Positions 8,146 through 16,331 of a DNA stretch of 64,000 bases are shown here, piece after piece. Under the pieces are notes generated by a model that searched no databases, was not told the DNA's origin, and saw only the letters and a list, made by a program, of their open reading frames with translations. Source of the stretch: CBDBUR01 sp965212075 (GTDB taxonomy: Bacteria > Pseudomonadota > Alphaproteobacteria > JAPOUT01 > G958296285). How positions within the stretch are numbered: position 1 is the first letter of the stretch; every line of letters starts with the position of its first letter. The stretch lies in assembly GCA_965212075.1 (NCBI GenBank), contig OZ243043.1:930001-994000 (forward strand). Reading direction: 5' to 3'. A program made the translations under genes and the position numbers.

Positions 8146-9835
8146 TATATTTGATGCGGTTATGCGCGCCGACATCGCGGCCAAGGCGGCGGATGCGGTC
8201 TTCCTGATAATCGCGGTGATTGCCTTCAAACCAAACGACCGCGCCATCATCTTCAAAGGCGAGCATATGAGTCGCGACGCGATCCAAAAAGCGCCGATCA
8301 TGGCTGATGATCATCGCACTGCCGGCAAAACCTTCCAAACCTTCTTCGAGCGCGCGCAGGGTTTCCATATCCAGATCATTGGTCGGCTCGTCTAGCAGCA
8401 GCAGGTTGCTGCCCAAAGTCAAAACTTTGGCGAGGTGAACGCGATTGCGCTCTCCGCCAGATAAAGTGCCGATTTTTTTCTGCTGGTCGCTGCCGCGAAA
8501 ATTAAACGCCGCCGCCCAAGCGCGCGCGGGCACGTCGCGTCCGGCGAGCGGGATCACATCGCGGCCATCGGCGATCTCCTCCCAGACGGCGAGCTTGCCG
8601 TTCAAGCTCGCCCGACTCTGATCAACATAGCCCAGTGAGACACGCTCGCCCAGCCTGATCTCGCCCTGCGAGGGCGTCTCCTGCGCGGCGATCATCCGGA
8701 AGAGCGTCGTCTTGCCCGCGCCGTTCGGCCCGACAATGCCGACAATGCCGCCCGCAGGCAGCTTAAACGACAGATCATCAATCAAACATAGATCCTGTTC
8801 GCCATTATCCTGTGGAGTTCCGCCGAACCATTTGCTCACATGGCTCATCTCGAGCACGAGATCGCCCAGCCGCTCATTGCAGGGGATCGTGATCTGCGCA
8901 TCGCGCGCGGCGTCGCGCTTGGTTTCATCGCGCAGCTTCTCATAGGCTGTGATGCGCGCTTTGGATTTTGTGCGCCGCGCTTCGGGCGTTGCGTTGATCC
9001 AGTCCAGCTCGCGCGCGAGCGCGCGCCGCCGCGACGCATCCTCGCGCGATTCCTGCACCAGACGCTTCTGCTTATGCGCCGCCCATGACGAATAATTGCC
9101 CTGATGGGGAATCCCCTGTCCGCGATCCAGCTCCAAAATCCAGCTAGTGATGTTGTCCAAAAAATAGCGGTCATGGGTGATCAGAATCACCGTCCCTTGA
9201 TAATTGATCAGATGATTTTCCAGCCAAGCGACAGTCGCCGCATCAAGATGGTTGGTCGGCTCGTCCAGCAGCAGCAGATCCGGCGCGGCTAATAAAAGCC
9301 GACACAAAGCTACGCGCCGCCTCTCGCCGCCCGACAAAGTCTTGATGTCGGCGTCCGCCGCCGGACAGCCCAAAGCCTCCATCGCCATATCAATCCGCGC
9401 CGCAAGGTCCCAGCCATTGGCGGCATCAATTTTCTCCTGCACTTCGGCCTGATCAGCGACCAAAGCGGCCATCGCGTCATCATCCATCGGCGCGGCGAAG
9501 CGGGCGGAAATTTCCTCAAAGCGCTGCAACAATGCGCGCGTCTCGGCGGCGCCGTCGGCGATGTTGTCCGCGACCGAACGGCTTTCATCCAATTCCGGCT
9601 CCTGCGGCAGATAGCCGACGCTCACGCCTTTTTCCAGACGCGCCTCGCCTTGGAAGTCGCGCTCCTCGCCCGCCATGATCTTCAGCAAAGTGGACTTGCC
9701 CGCGCCATTGACCCCGACCACGCCAATCTTCGCGCCCGGCAAAAACGACAAAGTAATATCCTCAAATAATTTCTTGCCGCCCGGCCAGGCTTTGCTGACC
9801 TCCTGCATCACATAAACAAAACGCTCAGATGACAT
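8129..9835 (-). CDS. ettA: Energy-dependent translational throttle protein EttA (ABC-F ATPase)
   Basis: EttA is a ribosome-bound ABC-F ATPase that gates entry into elongation according to the ATP/ADP ratio; it is cytoplasmic and not a transporter. The 568-residue protein has two ABC domains: Walker A GVNGAGKST at about residue 41, signature LSGGERRR and Walker B LLLDEPTNHLD, then a second GPNGAGKTT, LSGGERNR and LLLDEPTNDLD. Between them is the basic linker (WINATPEARRTKSKARI) typical of the ABC-F P-site tRNA interaction motif. Length and the N-terminal SSERFVYVMQEVSK match EttA. An AAGGGGACA ribosome site precedes the start. It is monocistronic, with a long non-coding region upstream. Confidence 0.93.
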   Translation of the reverse strand: MSSERFVYVMQEVSKAWPGGKKLFEDITLSFLPGAKIGVVGVNGAGKSTLLKIMAGEERDFQGEARLEKGVSVGYLPQEPELDESRSVADNIADGAAETRALLQRFEEISARFAAPMDDDAMAALVADQAEVQEKIDAANGWDLAARIDMAMEALGCPAADADIKTLSGGERRRVALCRLLLAAPDLLLLDEPTNHLDAATVAWLENHLINYQGTVILITHDRYFLDNITSWILELDRGQGIPHQGNYSSWAAHKQKRLVQESREDASRRRALARELDWINATPEARRTKSKARITAYEKLRDETKRDAARDAQITIPCNERLGDLVLEMSHVSKWFGGTPQDNGEQDLCLIDDLSFKLPAGGIVGIVGPNGAGKTTLFRMIAAQETPSQGEIRLGERVSLGYVDQSRASLNGKLAVWEEIADGRDVIPLAGRDVPARAWAAAFNFRGSDQQKKIGTLSGGERNRVHLAKVLTLGSNLLLLDEPTNDLDMETLRALEEGLEGFAGSAMIISHDRRFLDRVATHMLAFEDDGAVVWFEGNHRDYQEDRIRRLGRDVGAHNRIKYKRLTR

Positions 9836-9985
9836 TGTCCCCTTCCATTCCCCCTCTGTCCTATATTTTTAGAGAAACTTATATACCCAAATAATAGCAG
9901 GCGAGTCCAGCGGGCGGCGAAAGGCGGCCATCAAATATCCCCCCAACAATTACCCCTTAAACAGTTAAATGTGCTAGATTATGCG

Positions 9986-10190
9986 CAGAGCTAGGTGATC
10001 TAGCTCTGGAGTGCAAGAGACTCCTTTACAGACCGGCAGTGGCATCTGCCGAGATCAAACTGCCACCTCACTTGGTTGGGGTGGCGGCGTTATACAATAC
10101 TCTTCGGTGAAAAGCGCCGTAGCCATGTCTGTATGGTTTCTCTTGACACCCCGGCACCCGTGCCGTGTGCATTGATGCCGCTTGTCAAGA
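9986..10190 (+). ncRNA. Candidate structured RNA or folded leader upstream of the XRE regulator
   Basis: This 377-bp gap between ettA and the XRE gene (9836-10212) holds a dense set of pairings. Hairpin 1 is 9986-9994 with 10000-10008 (CAGAGCTAG/CTAGCTCTG). Hairpin 2 is GGAGT 10008-10012 with ACTCC 10020-10024. A closing stem TACAGAC 10027-10033 with GTCTGTA 10127-10133 encloses three arms: CGGCAG/CTGCCG (10034-10051), an 11-bp arm (10060-10070 with 10077-10087) and a looser GGCG/CGCC arm (10086-10118). Last, TCTTGACA 10141-10148 pairs with TGTCAAGA 10183-10190. The 11-bp arm has two U-G wobbles that work only for plus-strand RNA. It does not contain the hallmark sequences of tmRNA, RNase P, SRP or 6S RNA that I know. 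It could be an independent RNA or a regulatory leader; 9836-9985 shows nothing else. Confidence 0.45.
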
Positions 10191-10212
10191 AAAAGCGAGA
10201 GGACGTATAAAT

Positions 10213-10491
10213 GTGCCCCAACATCCGCGGCTCTTAAAAAAAACCCATCCGGTAGACGTTCATGCGGGCCAGCAGCTTAAGCGGCTTCGCAAATTGCGCG
10301 GTTTGAGTCAAAAGCAGCTCGTCCAAAAGTTTTCACGACCCGTCTCTTATCAGCAGCTTCAAAAATATGAGAGCGGCTGCAACAAGATGAGCACATCGCG
10401 TCTGTGGGAGTTGAGCCAGATATTACAAGTTGCGCCAGATATATTTTTTCCTCCCGCTCAAGAAGGCAGTGATGGAAACCCTGCCACATAA
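10213..10491 (+). CDS. Small XRE-family (HTH) transcriptional regulator, PraR-like
   Basis: This 92-residue protein is almost entirely an XRE/Cro helix-turn-helix domain: VDVHAGQQLKRLRKLRGLSQKQL, then the recognition region VSYQQLQKYESGCNKMSTSRL, then LWELSQILQVAPDIFF. That N-terminal wording is typical of an alphaproteobacterial regulator group related to rhizobial PraR. I take the GTG at 10213 because AGAGGA lies nine bases upstream; another in-frame GTG at 10165 lies inside the upstream stem and has no ribosome site. An ATG at 10211 in another frame overlaps this start. The gene follows the structured region and ends 3 bp from the convergent tRNA. Target genes are unknown. Confidence 0.75.
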   Translation: MPQHPRLLKKTHPVDVHAGQQLKRLRKLRGLSQKQLVQKFSRPVSYQQLQKYESGCNKMSTSRLWELSQILQVAPDIFFPPAQEGSDGNPAT

Positions 10492-10493
10492 GG

Positions 10494-10569
10494 TGGTGGG
10501 CCTGGCAGGACTCGAACCTGCGACCAAGACGTTATGAGCGCCCCGCTCTAACCACTGAGCTACAGGCCC
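10494..10569 (-). tRNA. tRNA-Ile2 (anticodon CAU)
   Basis: Read on the minus strand, the 76 bases form a full cloverleaf. The acceptor GGGCCTG pairs with CAGGCCC and the CCA end is encoded. The D-arm is TAGCTCAGTGGTTAGAGC, the anticodon loop is CTCATAA, the T-arm is GCAGGTTCGAGTCCTGC, and the variable-loop segment is TTGGTCG. A CAU anticodon could mean Met, but the sequence follows the minor isoleucine tRNA (ileX type, lysidine-modified C34, reading AUA) rather than initiator or elongator Met. It lies just downstream of rpoD on the same strand. Confidence 0.9.
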
Positions 10570-10591
10570 ATCAGGCCCCACCGCGAAAAAC

Positions 10592-12694
10592 TTAACTATC
10601 TAAAAAGCTCCGCAATTTGCGCGAGCGGCTCGGATGCTTCAATTTGCGCAAAGCTTTGGCTTCAATTTGGCGGATGCGCTCGCGCGTGACCGAGAAGGTC
10701 TGGCCGACCTCTTCCAAAGTGTGGTCTTGATCCATGCCGATGCCGAACCGCATGCGCAGCACACGCTCTTCGCGCGGGGTCAGCGAGGAGAGGATGCGCG
10801 TCATCGTCTCGCGCAGGTTGGCGTTGATCGCCGCGTCCACCGGCAAGATCGTGGATTTATCCTCAATGAAGTCGCCGAGGTGGCTGTCTTCTTCGTCGCC
10901 GATCGGCGTTTCAAGCGAGACCGGCTCTTTGGCGATTTTCAAAACTTTGCGCACCTTCTCAAGCGGCATGCCCAGCTTCTCGGACAATTCTTCCGGAGTC
11001 GGCTCGCGGCCAATTTCGTGCTGCATCTGGCGCGAGGTGCGGATGAGCTTGTTGATCGTCTCAATCATATGCACCGGAATCCGGATCGTGCGCGCTTGGT
11101 CGGCGATGGAGCGCGTGATCGCCTGCCTGATCCACCAGGTCGCATAGGTGGAGAATTTATAACCGCGGCGATATTCGAATTTATCCACCGCCTTCATCAG
11201 GCCGATATTGCCCTCCTGAATGAGATCAAGAAACTGCAGGCCGCGATTTGTGTATTTTTTGGCGATGGAAATGACAAGACGCAAATTGGCTTCTATCATT
11301 TCTTTTTTTGCCATGCGCGCTTCGCGGTCGCCCTTTTGCACCGATTTCACGATGCGGCGAAATTCCGTGATGTCAACGCCGGTGCCGTCAACAATATCGG
11401 CGACCTGCTTGCGCAGCTCTTTGATTCCGATGCGCTCTTTGCCGATGAAGACCTTCCAGCCCGGCGAGACCAGCCGCGCCGCATTGCGCAGCCAGCGCGG
11501 ATCAAGCTCGCTGCCGCGATAGCGCTTGAGGAATTCCGCGCGATCCACGCCGTGCATTTCGGCGAGCCGCAGCAGCTTGCCCTCAACGCCAACCAGCTTG
11601 CGGTTAATCATGTAAAGCTGGTCAATCAGAACTTTGATGCGGTTATTGCTCAGCGGCAGATTTTTGATCTCAGCAATGAGCTGCTCCTGTAGCTTGCGCA
11701 TATGACGGCGGCGCTGCGCGGAGACAACCTCCAATTTCTCTGCTTCTTCCTGCGCGCGCTGGAGCTTTTTATGAAGCTGCGCAATTCGTTCAAACTGCCC
11801 CAGAATGCGCGATTTTAATTCCGTTTCCATCTCGGTGAGAGAAAGATTATTTTCATCACTATCATCAGGAGTTTCACCAACACCGCCCCCGGGTTTATCT
11901 TTCGTCCGGTGCTTGTTTGGATGAAGCGTATTATAAATGGCTTCAAGATCAATAACATCGCGCAGCAAAACTCTGCCCCGATTTCCTTCGTCATAGCGCA
12001 ATTCATCATACCAAATCATCAAAGCCTTGATCGTCAGCGAGCTTTCGCACAAAGAGGAGATCATCGTCTCGCGCCCTGCCTCAATGCGCTTGGCCAGCGC
12101 GATTTCGCCCTCGCGCGACAAGAGCTCAACGCTGCCCATCTCACGCAGATACATGCGCACGGGGTCATCGGTTGAGCCTGCCGATTCCGTGCGCGTCCCT
12201 CCGGGCGCGGCAGGTGGGCCGCCAGCAGATGCTTCTTCACCGCCCTCCGCCTCTTCATCATCGTCAATGATCGACACGCCCATCTGCGACAGCATGGAGG
12301 TTACATCTTCAATCTTTTCCGAATTGAATTTCTCAGGCGAGAGCACCTTTGTAATTTCCTCATAAGAAATTGAGCCATTCTTCTGCGCGGTATTGATCAT
12401 CTTTTGTATGGACAGGCGCGTTTCATCAAGCAGCACCGCGCCGCCCAAACTGGTCAGCATAGCCTTTGTGCCTGCAGCACGGCTGAGGATTTTTTTTGCA
12501 GGTTTTGCTTTTTTGGATGCCAGTTTTGCTTCTCGCGCTGCGGTAGGCAAAGATGACGCAACATCCCGCGCTACAGATTTAGCGGGTTTTTTCGCACGTG
12601 ATTTCAGGCTCGCGCGCTTGACGCTTTTTGGAGGCGTTTTAGAATTTTGGGATTTTGCAGTCGGTTTTTTGACAGAAGCTCTTTTGGCTGCCAT
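10592..12694 (-). CDS. rpoD: RNA polymerase primary sigma factor RpoD (sigma-70)
   Basis: The housekeeping sigma factor directs RNA polymerase to most promoters. The 700-residue protein has region 1.1 (ISYEEITKVLSPEKF and MGVSIIDDD), region 1.2 (DPVRMYLREMGSVELLSREGE), a non-conserved domain rich in charged residues, region 2 (RLVISIAKKYTNRGLQFLDLIQEGNIGLMKAVDKFEY in pieces, with YATWWIRQA for -10 melting), region 3 (REPTPEELSEKLGM) and region 4 (LEEVGQTFSVTRERIRQIEAKALRKL). The first 80 or so residues are an extra Lys/Ala/Ser-rich tail before region 1.1. The start has AAGG about 11 bases upstream. tRNA-Ile2 follows it. Confidence 0.97.
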   Translation of the reverse strand: MAAKRASVKKPTAKSQNSKTPPKSVKRASLKSRAKKPAKSVARDVASSLPTAAREAKLASKKAKPAKKILSRAAGTKAMLTSLGGAVLLDETRLSIQKMINTAQKNGSISYEEITKVLSPEKFNSEKIEDVTSMLSQMGVSIIDDDEEAEGGEEASAGGPPAAPGGTRTESAGSTDDPVRMYLREMGSVELLSREGEIALAKRIEAGRETMISSLCESSLTIKALMIWYDELRYDEGNRGRVLLRDVIDLEAIYNTLHPNKHRTKDKPGGGVGETPDDSDENNLSLTEMETELKSRILGQFERIAQLHKKLQRAQEEAEKLEVVSAQRRRHMRKLQEQLIAEIKNLPLSNNRIKVLIDQLYMINRKLVGVEGKLLRLAEMHGVDRAEFLKRYRGSELDPRWLRNAARLVSPGWKVFIGKERIGIKELRKQVADIVDGTGVDITEFRRIVKSVQKGDREARMAKKEMIEANLRLVISIAKKYTNRGLQFLDLIQEGNIGLMKAVDKFEYRRGYKFSTYATWWIRQAITRSIADQARTIRIPVHMIETINKLIRTSRQMQHEIGREPTPEELSEKLGMPLEKVRKVLKIAKEPVSLETPIGDEEDSHLGDFIEDKSTILPVDAAINANLRETMTRILSSLTPREERVLRMRFGIGMDQDHTLEEVGQTFSVTRERIRQIEAKALRKLKHPSRSRKLRSFLDS

Positions 12695-12846
12695 GAAAGT
12701 GCCTTAACTCGTGGGACAAACGCGGACAAGCCGCCGATCGGGGATAAGTTCTATCTAGAAGGCACAGCGTGTCATGTCAAGGGGGGCAGGGAAATTAATC
12801 CTAATTAAGCTTGATTTTGACGAAAGGGCTAGCCTAGCCTTTGATT

Positions 12847-13275
12847 ATGACGCTGATTCGCTGGAAATTTGCGCGCGCGCCCATTTGGATATTTCTTTTG
12901 GCTGTGGGAGTTTTGCAAGGCTGCGCCTTTAGGGAGGCGGCTTCGTTTGGGCCGAATTTCACCAGCATTCAGGTGGGGGCTAAGCGCGCTTTGGTGGATG
13001 CCGAGCTTGGCCAGCCGCGCACACGCGTGCTCACCACGCCGATCACCACCGTTGACATTTATGAATATCGCAGCAACGAGAATCCGAGTCTGCTGCGCGC
13101 CTTTAGCAATTTGCTCAAGAGTTTTTTCACTTTAGGCATTTGGGAATTTTGGTCAACAGAGCGCATGACGCTCTACCGGCTGCGCATCACCTATGACAAG
13201 CAGCAGCGCGTGGCGGAAATCCGCCAGGTGGATGTGTTCGCTGACCAGCTTTATGAAGAAAAAGCTGCAAGATAA
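12847..13275 (+). CDS. Putative lipoprotein of unknown function with a BamE/SmpA-like segment
   Basis: The 142-residue product starts with a basic n-region, a hydrophobic stretch (IWIFLLAVGV) and a lipobox LQGC, giving a mature N-terminal Cys at about residue 26. The mature part holds IQVGAKRALVDAELGQPRTRV, which resembles the start of BamE/SmpA-type small folds (glycine, then a helix, then LG-P), but the rest does not clearly match. A second hydrophobic stretch is LLKSFFTLGIWEFW. A TTG two codons upstream is possible, but the ATG at 12847 is the natural start. It is divergent from rpoD with a 152-bp gap that contains no other gene, and it ends next to the convergent dnaG stop. Confidence 0.6.
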   Translation: MTLIRWKFARAPIWIFLLAVGVLQGCAFREAASFGPNFTSIQVGAKRALVDAELGQPRTRVLTTPITTVDIYEYRSNENPSLLRAFSNLLKSFFTLGIWEFWSTERMTLYRLRITYDKQQRVAEIRQVDVFADQLYEEKAAR

Positions 13276-15279
13276 TTATCCCGCCACTTTGCGCGCCACT
13301 TTGTGCGCCATAGGGCGCATCATAGGGCGCATCATAGGGCGCATCATGGGCTCAAAAAATACGATCATATCCGAATATGAAAAAGCAGAATCTTCAATGA
13401 AATCTAACAGCGCGATGCTTTTTTGTTTTAGATTTTCTTCCTCTGTCTCAACCTCCTTCTTCAAACCGATAAAGCGCGCTCTTGTTGTCTCATCCATGTG
13501 CGCGCGATAATCTTCAATCGCGCGGCGATAATCTTGCTGCAAAGCTTTCAGATATTGAATGCGCAAAAAATGGCTGAAGCATTTTTGCACGAAATCATCA
13601 TTTTTTACGCCATCAGATGAAGGTGCAAGCAGCGGAAAATGTTGATGAAAATTATGCCCATCCGGCACACCGCCTTCATCACGGCCATAAACTTGGTCAA
13701 GCAAATGCTGAAAAGATGCTGGAATCTCTTGATAAAATATATTCGCTGTTATTTGTTGATCTTGCTGGCCCTGCTGAAGATCGGAGATGCGCAGCAGCTC
13801 ATCGCATAGATGGCGATGCGGCTCAATGAGCGATAGCTGCGCGATCTCCTCGCGGTGTTTTTCCAAAAAAGCCGGATGAGCCACCAGCAAGCCCAAAAGA
13901 ATCCGCTCGCTCTCAATTGCGCCATCAGGCGTCTGGCGCGGCGCGGCACCCTTGGCCACGATATTTATTGAATCACGCGAACGATCCCGATCTATGCGCC
14001 AGAAATATTGATCAAGGCGCATGCGGAATTCTTGCCGATAATAACGTTGAATATCCGGATCAGGAATCTGGCCAATCAAAAGATCAAACCTTTTTTGCAG
14101 CTGTGCTTTGCGCTCAGGCGTATCCAAAGGCCGGCCATGCGTCTCGTGCAAATAAAGCGCCTCCGACAAAGATTGCGCATCGGCAAGATAAGTTTCAAAA
14201 GCCGCGACACCTTCTTGCTGCACGAGATCATCAGGGTCCTGACCCGATGGCATATAAGTAAAGCGCAAACTTCTGCCGGGCGTTAAAATTGCCAATGCAC
14301 GCTCAATCACGCGCGCAGCGGCGCGCTGGCCAGCTTCGTCGCCGTCAAGGCAGATGATCGGCTCGTCAGCCAGACGCCACGCTTCGCGCATTTGCTGTTC
14401 GGTCAGCGCCGTTCCCAAAGACGCCACCACATGACAAATGCCAGCATCATGCAAAGCCAAAACATCCATATAACCTTCAACGATGATCACGGCCTTTTCA
14501 TCAAAAGCGGGCTTCATCGCCTGCGGCAGACCATAAAGCACAGAGCCTTTATGAAACAATTCAGTTTCGGGCGAGTTGAGATATTTTGCGCGCGCCTGCG
14601 GATCAAGCGCGCGCGCGCCAAAAGCGATCGTCTCCCCTTTGCGGTTTTCAATCGGAAACATAATCCGATTGCGAAACCGATCATAGGGCGCTGAGCCATC
14701 ATCGGGCTTGATGACCAGACCAGCCGCAAGCAAAGTGGCATCATCAAAACCGGCTTTGATCATCGCACCGCGTAAAGCGCCGCGCTCGGCGGGCGCAAAG
14801 CCCAGCCCAAACTTTTGCCGCACCGAAGCCGACAAATGCCGCCCGTCAAGATAATCGCGCGCGGCGCGACCTATCGTTCCGGCAAGCTGCTGCGTAAACC
14901 AAAGCCGCGCTGCGGCGAGCGCATTCAGCTTTGTTTTGCGCTGCTGCACATCTGCTGGATTGATCTGGCGGCGGCGCGGCACTTCGAGTCCGGCGCGCTG
15001 CGCGAGAAACTCTACCGCTTCCATGAACGACATATTCTGCGTATCAGTCAGAAAGCTGATCACATCGCCATGTTTGCCGCTTGAGAAACAGTGCCAGAAT
15101 TGCTTTTGATCGTTGATCGTAAAAGACGGGGTTTTTTCCTGCGTGAAGGGCGATAGACCTTTCCACTCACGGCCTTCGCGCTTCAGGCGCACATATTGCC
15201 CGACCACTTCCGAGACCGGCAGGCGATCTTTCAGCTGGGCAATGAAATGTTTAAAATCTTGATTCGGACTCTGACTCAT
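13276..15279 (-). CDS. dnaG: DNA primase DnaG, with an altered zinc-binding domain
   Basis: DnaG synthesises RNA primers at the replication fork. The 667-residue protein has the N-terminal CHC2-type domain, the catalytic core with the Toprim motifs VIIVEGYMDVLALHDAG and CLDGDEAGQRAA, and a C-terminal helicase-binding region. In place of the usual CPFH...CxxC zinc ligands it reads SPFT (residues 43-46) and CFSS (64-67), so three of four ligands are missing while the surrounding EKTPSF and GKHGD are kept. The C-terminus ends in a repeat of the residues MMRP, encoded by a 12-bp tandem repeat. The gene stands alone rather than next to rpoD on the same transcript. Confidence 0.95.
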   Translation of the reverse strand: MSQSPNQDFKHFIAQLKDRLPVSEVVGQYVRLKREGREWKGLSPFTQEKTPSFTINDQKQFWHCFSSGKHGDVISFLTDTQNMSFMEAVEFLAQRAGLEVPRRRQINPADVQQRKTKLNALAAARLWFTQQLAGTIGRAARDYLDGRHLSASVRQKFGLGFAPAERGALRGAMIKAGFDDATLLAAGLVIKPDDGSAPYDRFRNRIMFPIENRKGETIAFGARALDPQARAKYLNSPETELFHKGSVLYGLPQAMKPAFDEKAVIIVEGYMDVLALHDAGICHVVASLGTALTEQQMREAWRLADEPIICLDGDEAGQRAAARVIERALAILTPGRSLRFTYMPSGQDPDDLVQQEGVAAFETYLADAQSLSEALYLHETHGRPLDTPERKAQLQKRFDLLIGQIPDPDIQRYYRQEFRMRLDQYFWRIDRDRSRDSINIVAKGAAPRQTPDGAIESERILLGLLVAHPAFLEKHREEIAQLSLIEPHRHLCDELLRISDLQQGQQDQQITANIFYQEIPASFQHLLDQVYGRDEGGVPDGHNFHQHFPLLAPSSDGVKNDDFVQKCFSHFLRIQYLKALQQDYRRAIEDYRAHMDETTRARFIGLKKEVETEEENLKQKSIALLDFIEDSAFSYSDMIVFFEPMMRPMMRPMMRPMAHKVARKVAG
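13310..13350. repeat. 12-bp tandem repeat in the 3' end of dnaG
   Basis: Three exact copies of ATAGGGCGCATC lie at 13310-13321, 13322-13333 and 13334-13345, followed by a partial fourth (ATGGGC). Looser related segments (GCGCCACTTT, twice) precede it. On the minus strand the repeat encodes Met-Met-Arg-Pro units near the primase C-terminus, so a change in copy number keeps the frame. Confidence 0.9.
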
Positions 15280-15372
15280 GGAAGCAGTTTAACCCGAACG
15301 ACAGAGATGAGCCTGTGGACGAATCAAAAAAATCTGTGGGCGAAAAAATTATGTCTGCGGTTATGCCTACAA

Positions 15373-15840
15373 TTATGTCTGTTGAGCGAGCCGCTCACGC
15401 ACGAGTTTGCCGGTTTTTGAGAAGTCCATGCGTCCTGCATAGCGGGATTTGAGCTCGGTCATCACGCGCCCCATATCTTTGAGGCCTTCAGCGCCGAGAT
15501 CATCAATCACATCCTTGCAGGCTTCGGCGACCTCATCAGGCGCGAGCTGGCGCGGCATGAAGCCGGTGATGATGTCAATTTCTTCGCGCTCCTGCCGCAC
15601 GAGCTCATCGCGTTTGGCTTTTTCATAGGCTTCAATTGAATCGTGGCGCTGGCGCACCATGCGTCCGAGCAGGTCGATGATTTCGGGCTCGGTCATGCCA
15701 TCGGAGCGCCCCTCGCCGCGCAGCGCGATGTCGCGGTCTTTGAGCGCCGCCTGCACGAGCCGCAGAGTGGAAACCCGCCTTTTATCATGGGCTTTGACGG
15801 CCTCTTTCAACGATCGTTCAATATCATCCCGCACGGACAT
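15373..15840 (-). CDS. yqeY: GatB/YqeY domain protein
   Basis: The 155-residue protein is a stand-alone GatB/YqeY domain, related to the tail domain of the Asp/Glu-tRNA amidotransferase GatB, which binds tRNA. Visible features are the N-terminal helical part (RRVSTLRLVQAALKDRDI), the central LLGRMVRQRHDSIEAYEKAKR and the C-terminal EIDIITGFMPRQL and DMGRVMTELKSRYAGRMDFSK. An AGGAGGGG ribosome site precedes the ATG. Its role in free-standing form is not settled. It lies upstream of dnaG on the same strand with a 93-bp gap, so the two could share a transcript. Confidence 0.9.
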   Translation of the reverse strand: MSVRDDIERSLKEAVKAHDKRRVSTLRLVQAALKDRDIALRGEGRSDGMTEPEIIDLLGRMVRQRHDSIEAYEKAKRDELVRQEREEIDIITGFMPRQLAPDEVAEACKDVIDDLGAEGLKDMGRVMTELKSRYAGRMDFSKTGKLVRERLAQQT

Positions 15841-15908
15841 AATGCCCCTCCTGAATTAATTTTACGGCAGTTTAGCGCAGAGTCTGGCGGGAGTCTAGGG
15901 AGCGTGAT

Positions 15909-16331
15909 TTGACCTCATCCGACCGAACGATTAGACTTAATCTTATGCGCGATGAGGCTTTAATTCATTTTTTCTATCGCCGGAAAATTTCGGCGGGCGT
16001 CCATTTGGGGCGCAGCGGGTTTGAGACGATCCGGCTGCTTGAGCGCGCGATGCCTTTTTTTGATCGCGAAAATCCGGGGCGCTGTGTTGCGGGTTTTTGT
16101 GCGGTTCATGCTCATCTGGTGGAAGATATTTTATCCTCGCCGCCAAAAAATTGGCGAGACTGGCGCTTTGCTGATTGGGACGCATGGTTCGGACGCATCA
16201 ATGGCGTGTTTTTGGTTGATATGGAAAATTTGATGATTACACATTATCCGATGTATCGCTCAGCGCCGGCCCAGCCGCGCGCTGATTTTTCAAAACTGCC
16301 CGGACGAATCAGAGAGGTAAAAATTTTATGA
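15909..16331 (+). CDS. Small conserved-looking protein of unknown function, coupled to tldD
   Basis: I do not recognise this 140-residue protein. It has no signal peptide or membrane segment, is rich in aromatic residues (RDWRFADWDAWFGR) and has a histidine-containing stretch (CAVHAHLVEDIL). The TTG at 15909 is taken as start because AGGGAG lies six bases upstream; an ATG at 15945 is the alternative and would remove 12 residues. The stop overlaps the tldD start as ATGA, so translation is coupled, and a link with TldD activity or its substrate is a reasonable guess only. The frame is kept across the whole interval and codon use resembles its neighbours, which argues for a real gene. Confidence 0.6.
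   Translation: MTSSDRTIRLNLMRDEALIHFFYRRKISAGVHLGRSGFETIRLLERAMPFFDRENPGRCVAGFCAVHAHLVEDILSSPPKNWRDWRFADWDAWFGRINGVFLVDMENLMITHYPMYRSAPAQPRADFSKLPGRIREVKIL

Noticed and set aside
9986..10190. tmRNA, RNase P RNA, SRP RNA or 6S RNA
   Set aside because: None of the signature sequences (tag reading frame, conserved P4 and GAGGAAAGUCC, GGAA-capped SRP hairpin, 6S central bubble) is present.
10494..10569. Elongator or initiator tRNA-Met
   Set aside because: The anticodon is CAU, but the body follows the minor isoleucine tRNA, and the acceptor starts with a paired G as in an elongator-class tRNA.
10634..11692. Long open frame (352 codons) on the plus strand of rpoD
   Set aside because: It mirrors the conserved rpoD frame, and the product has no domain.
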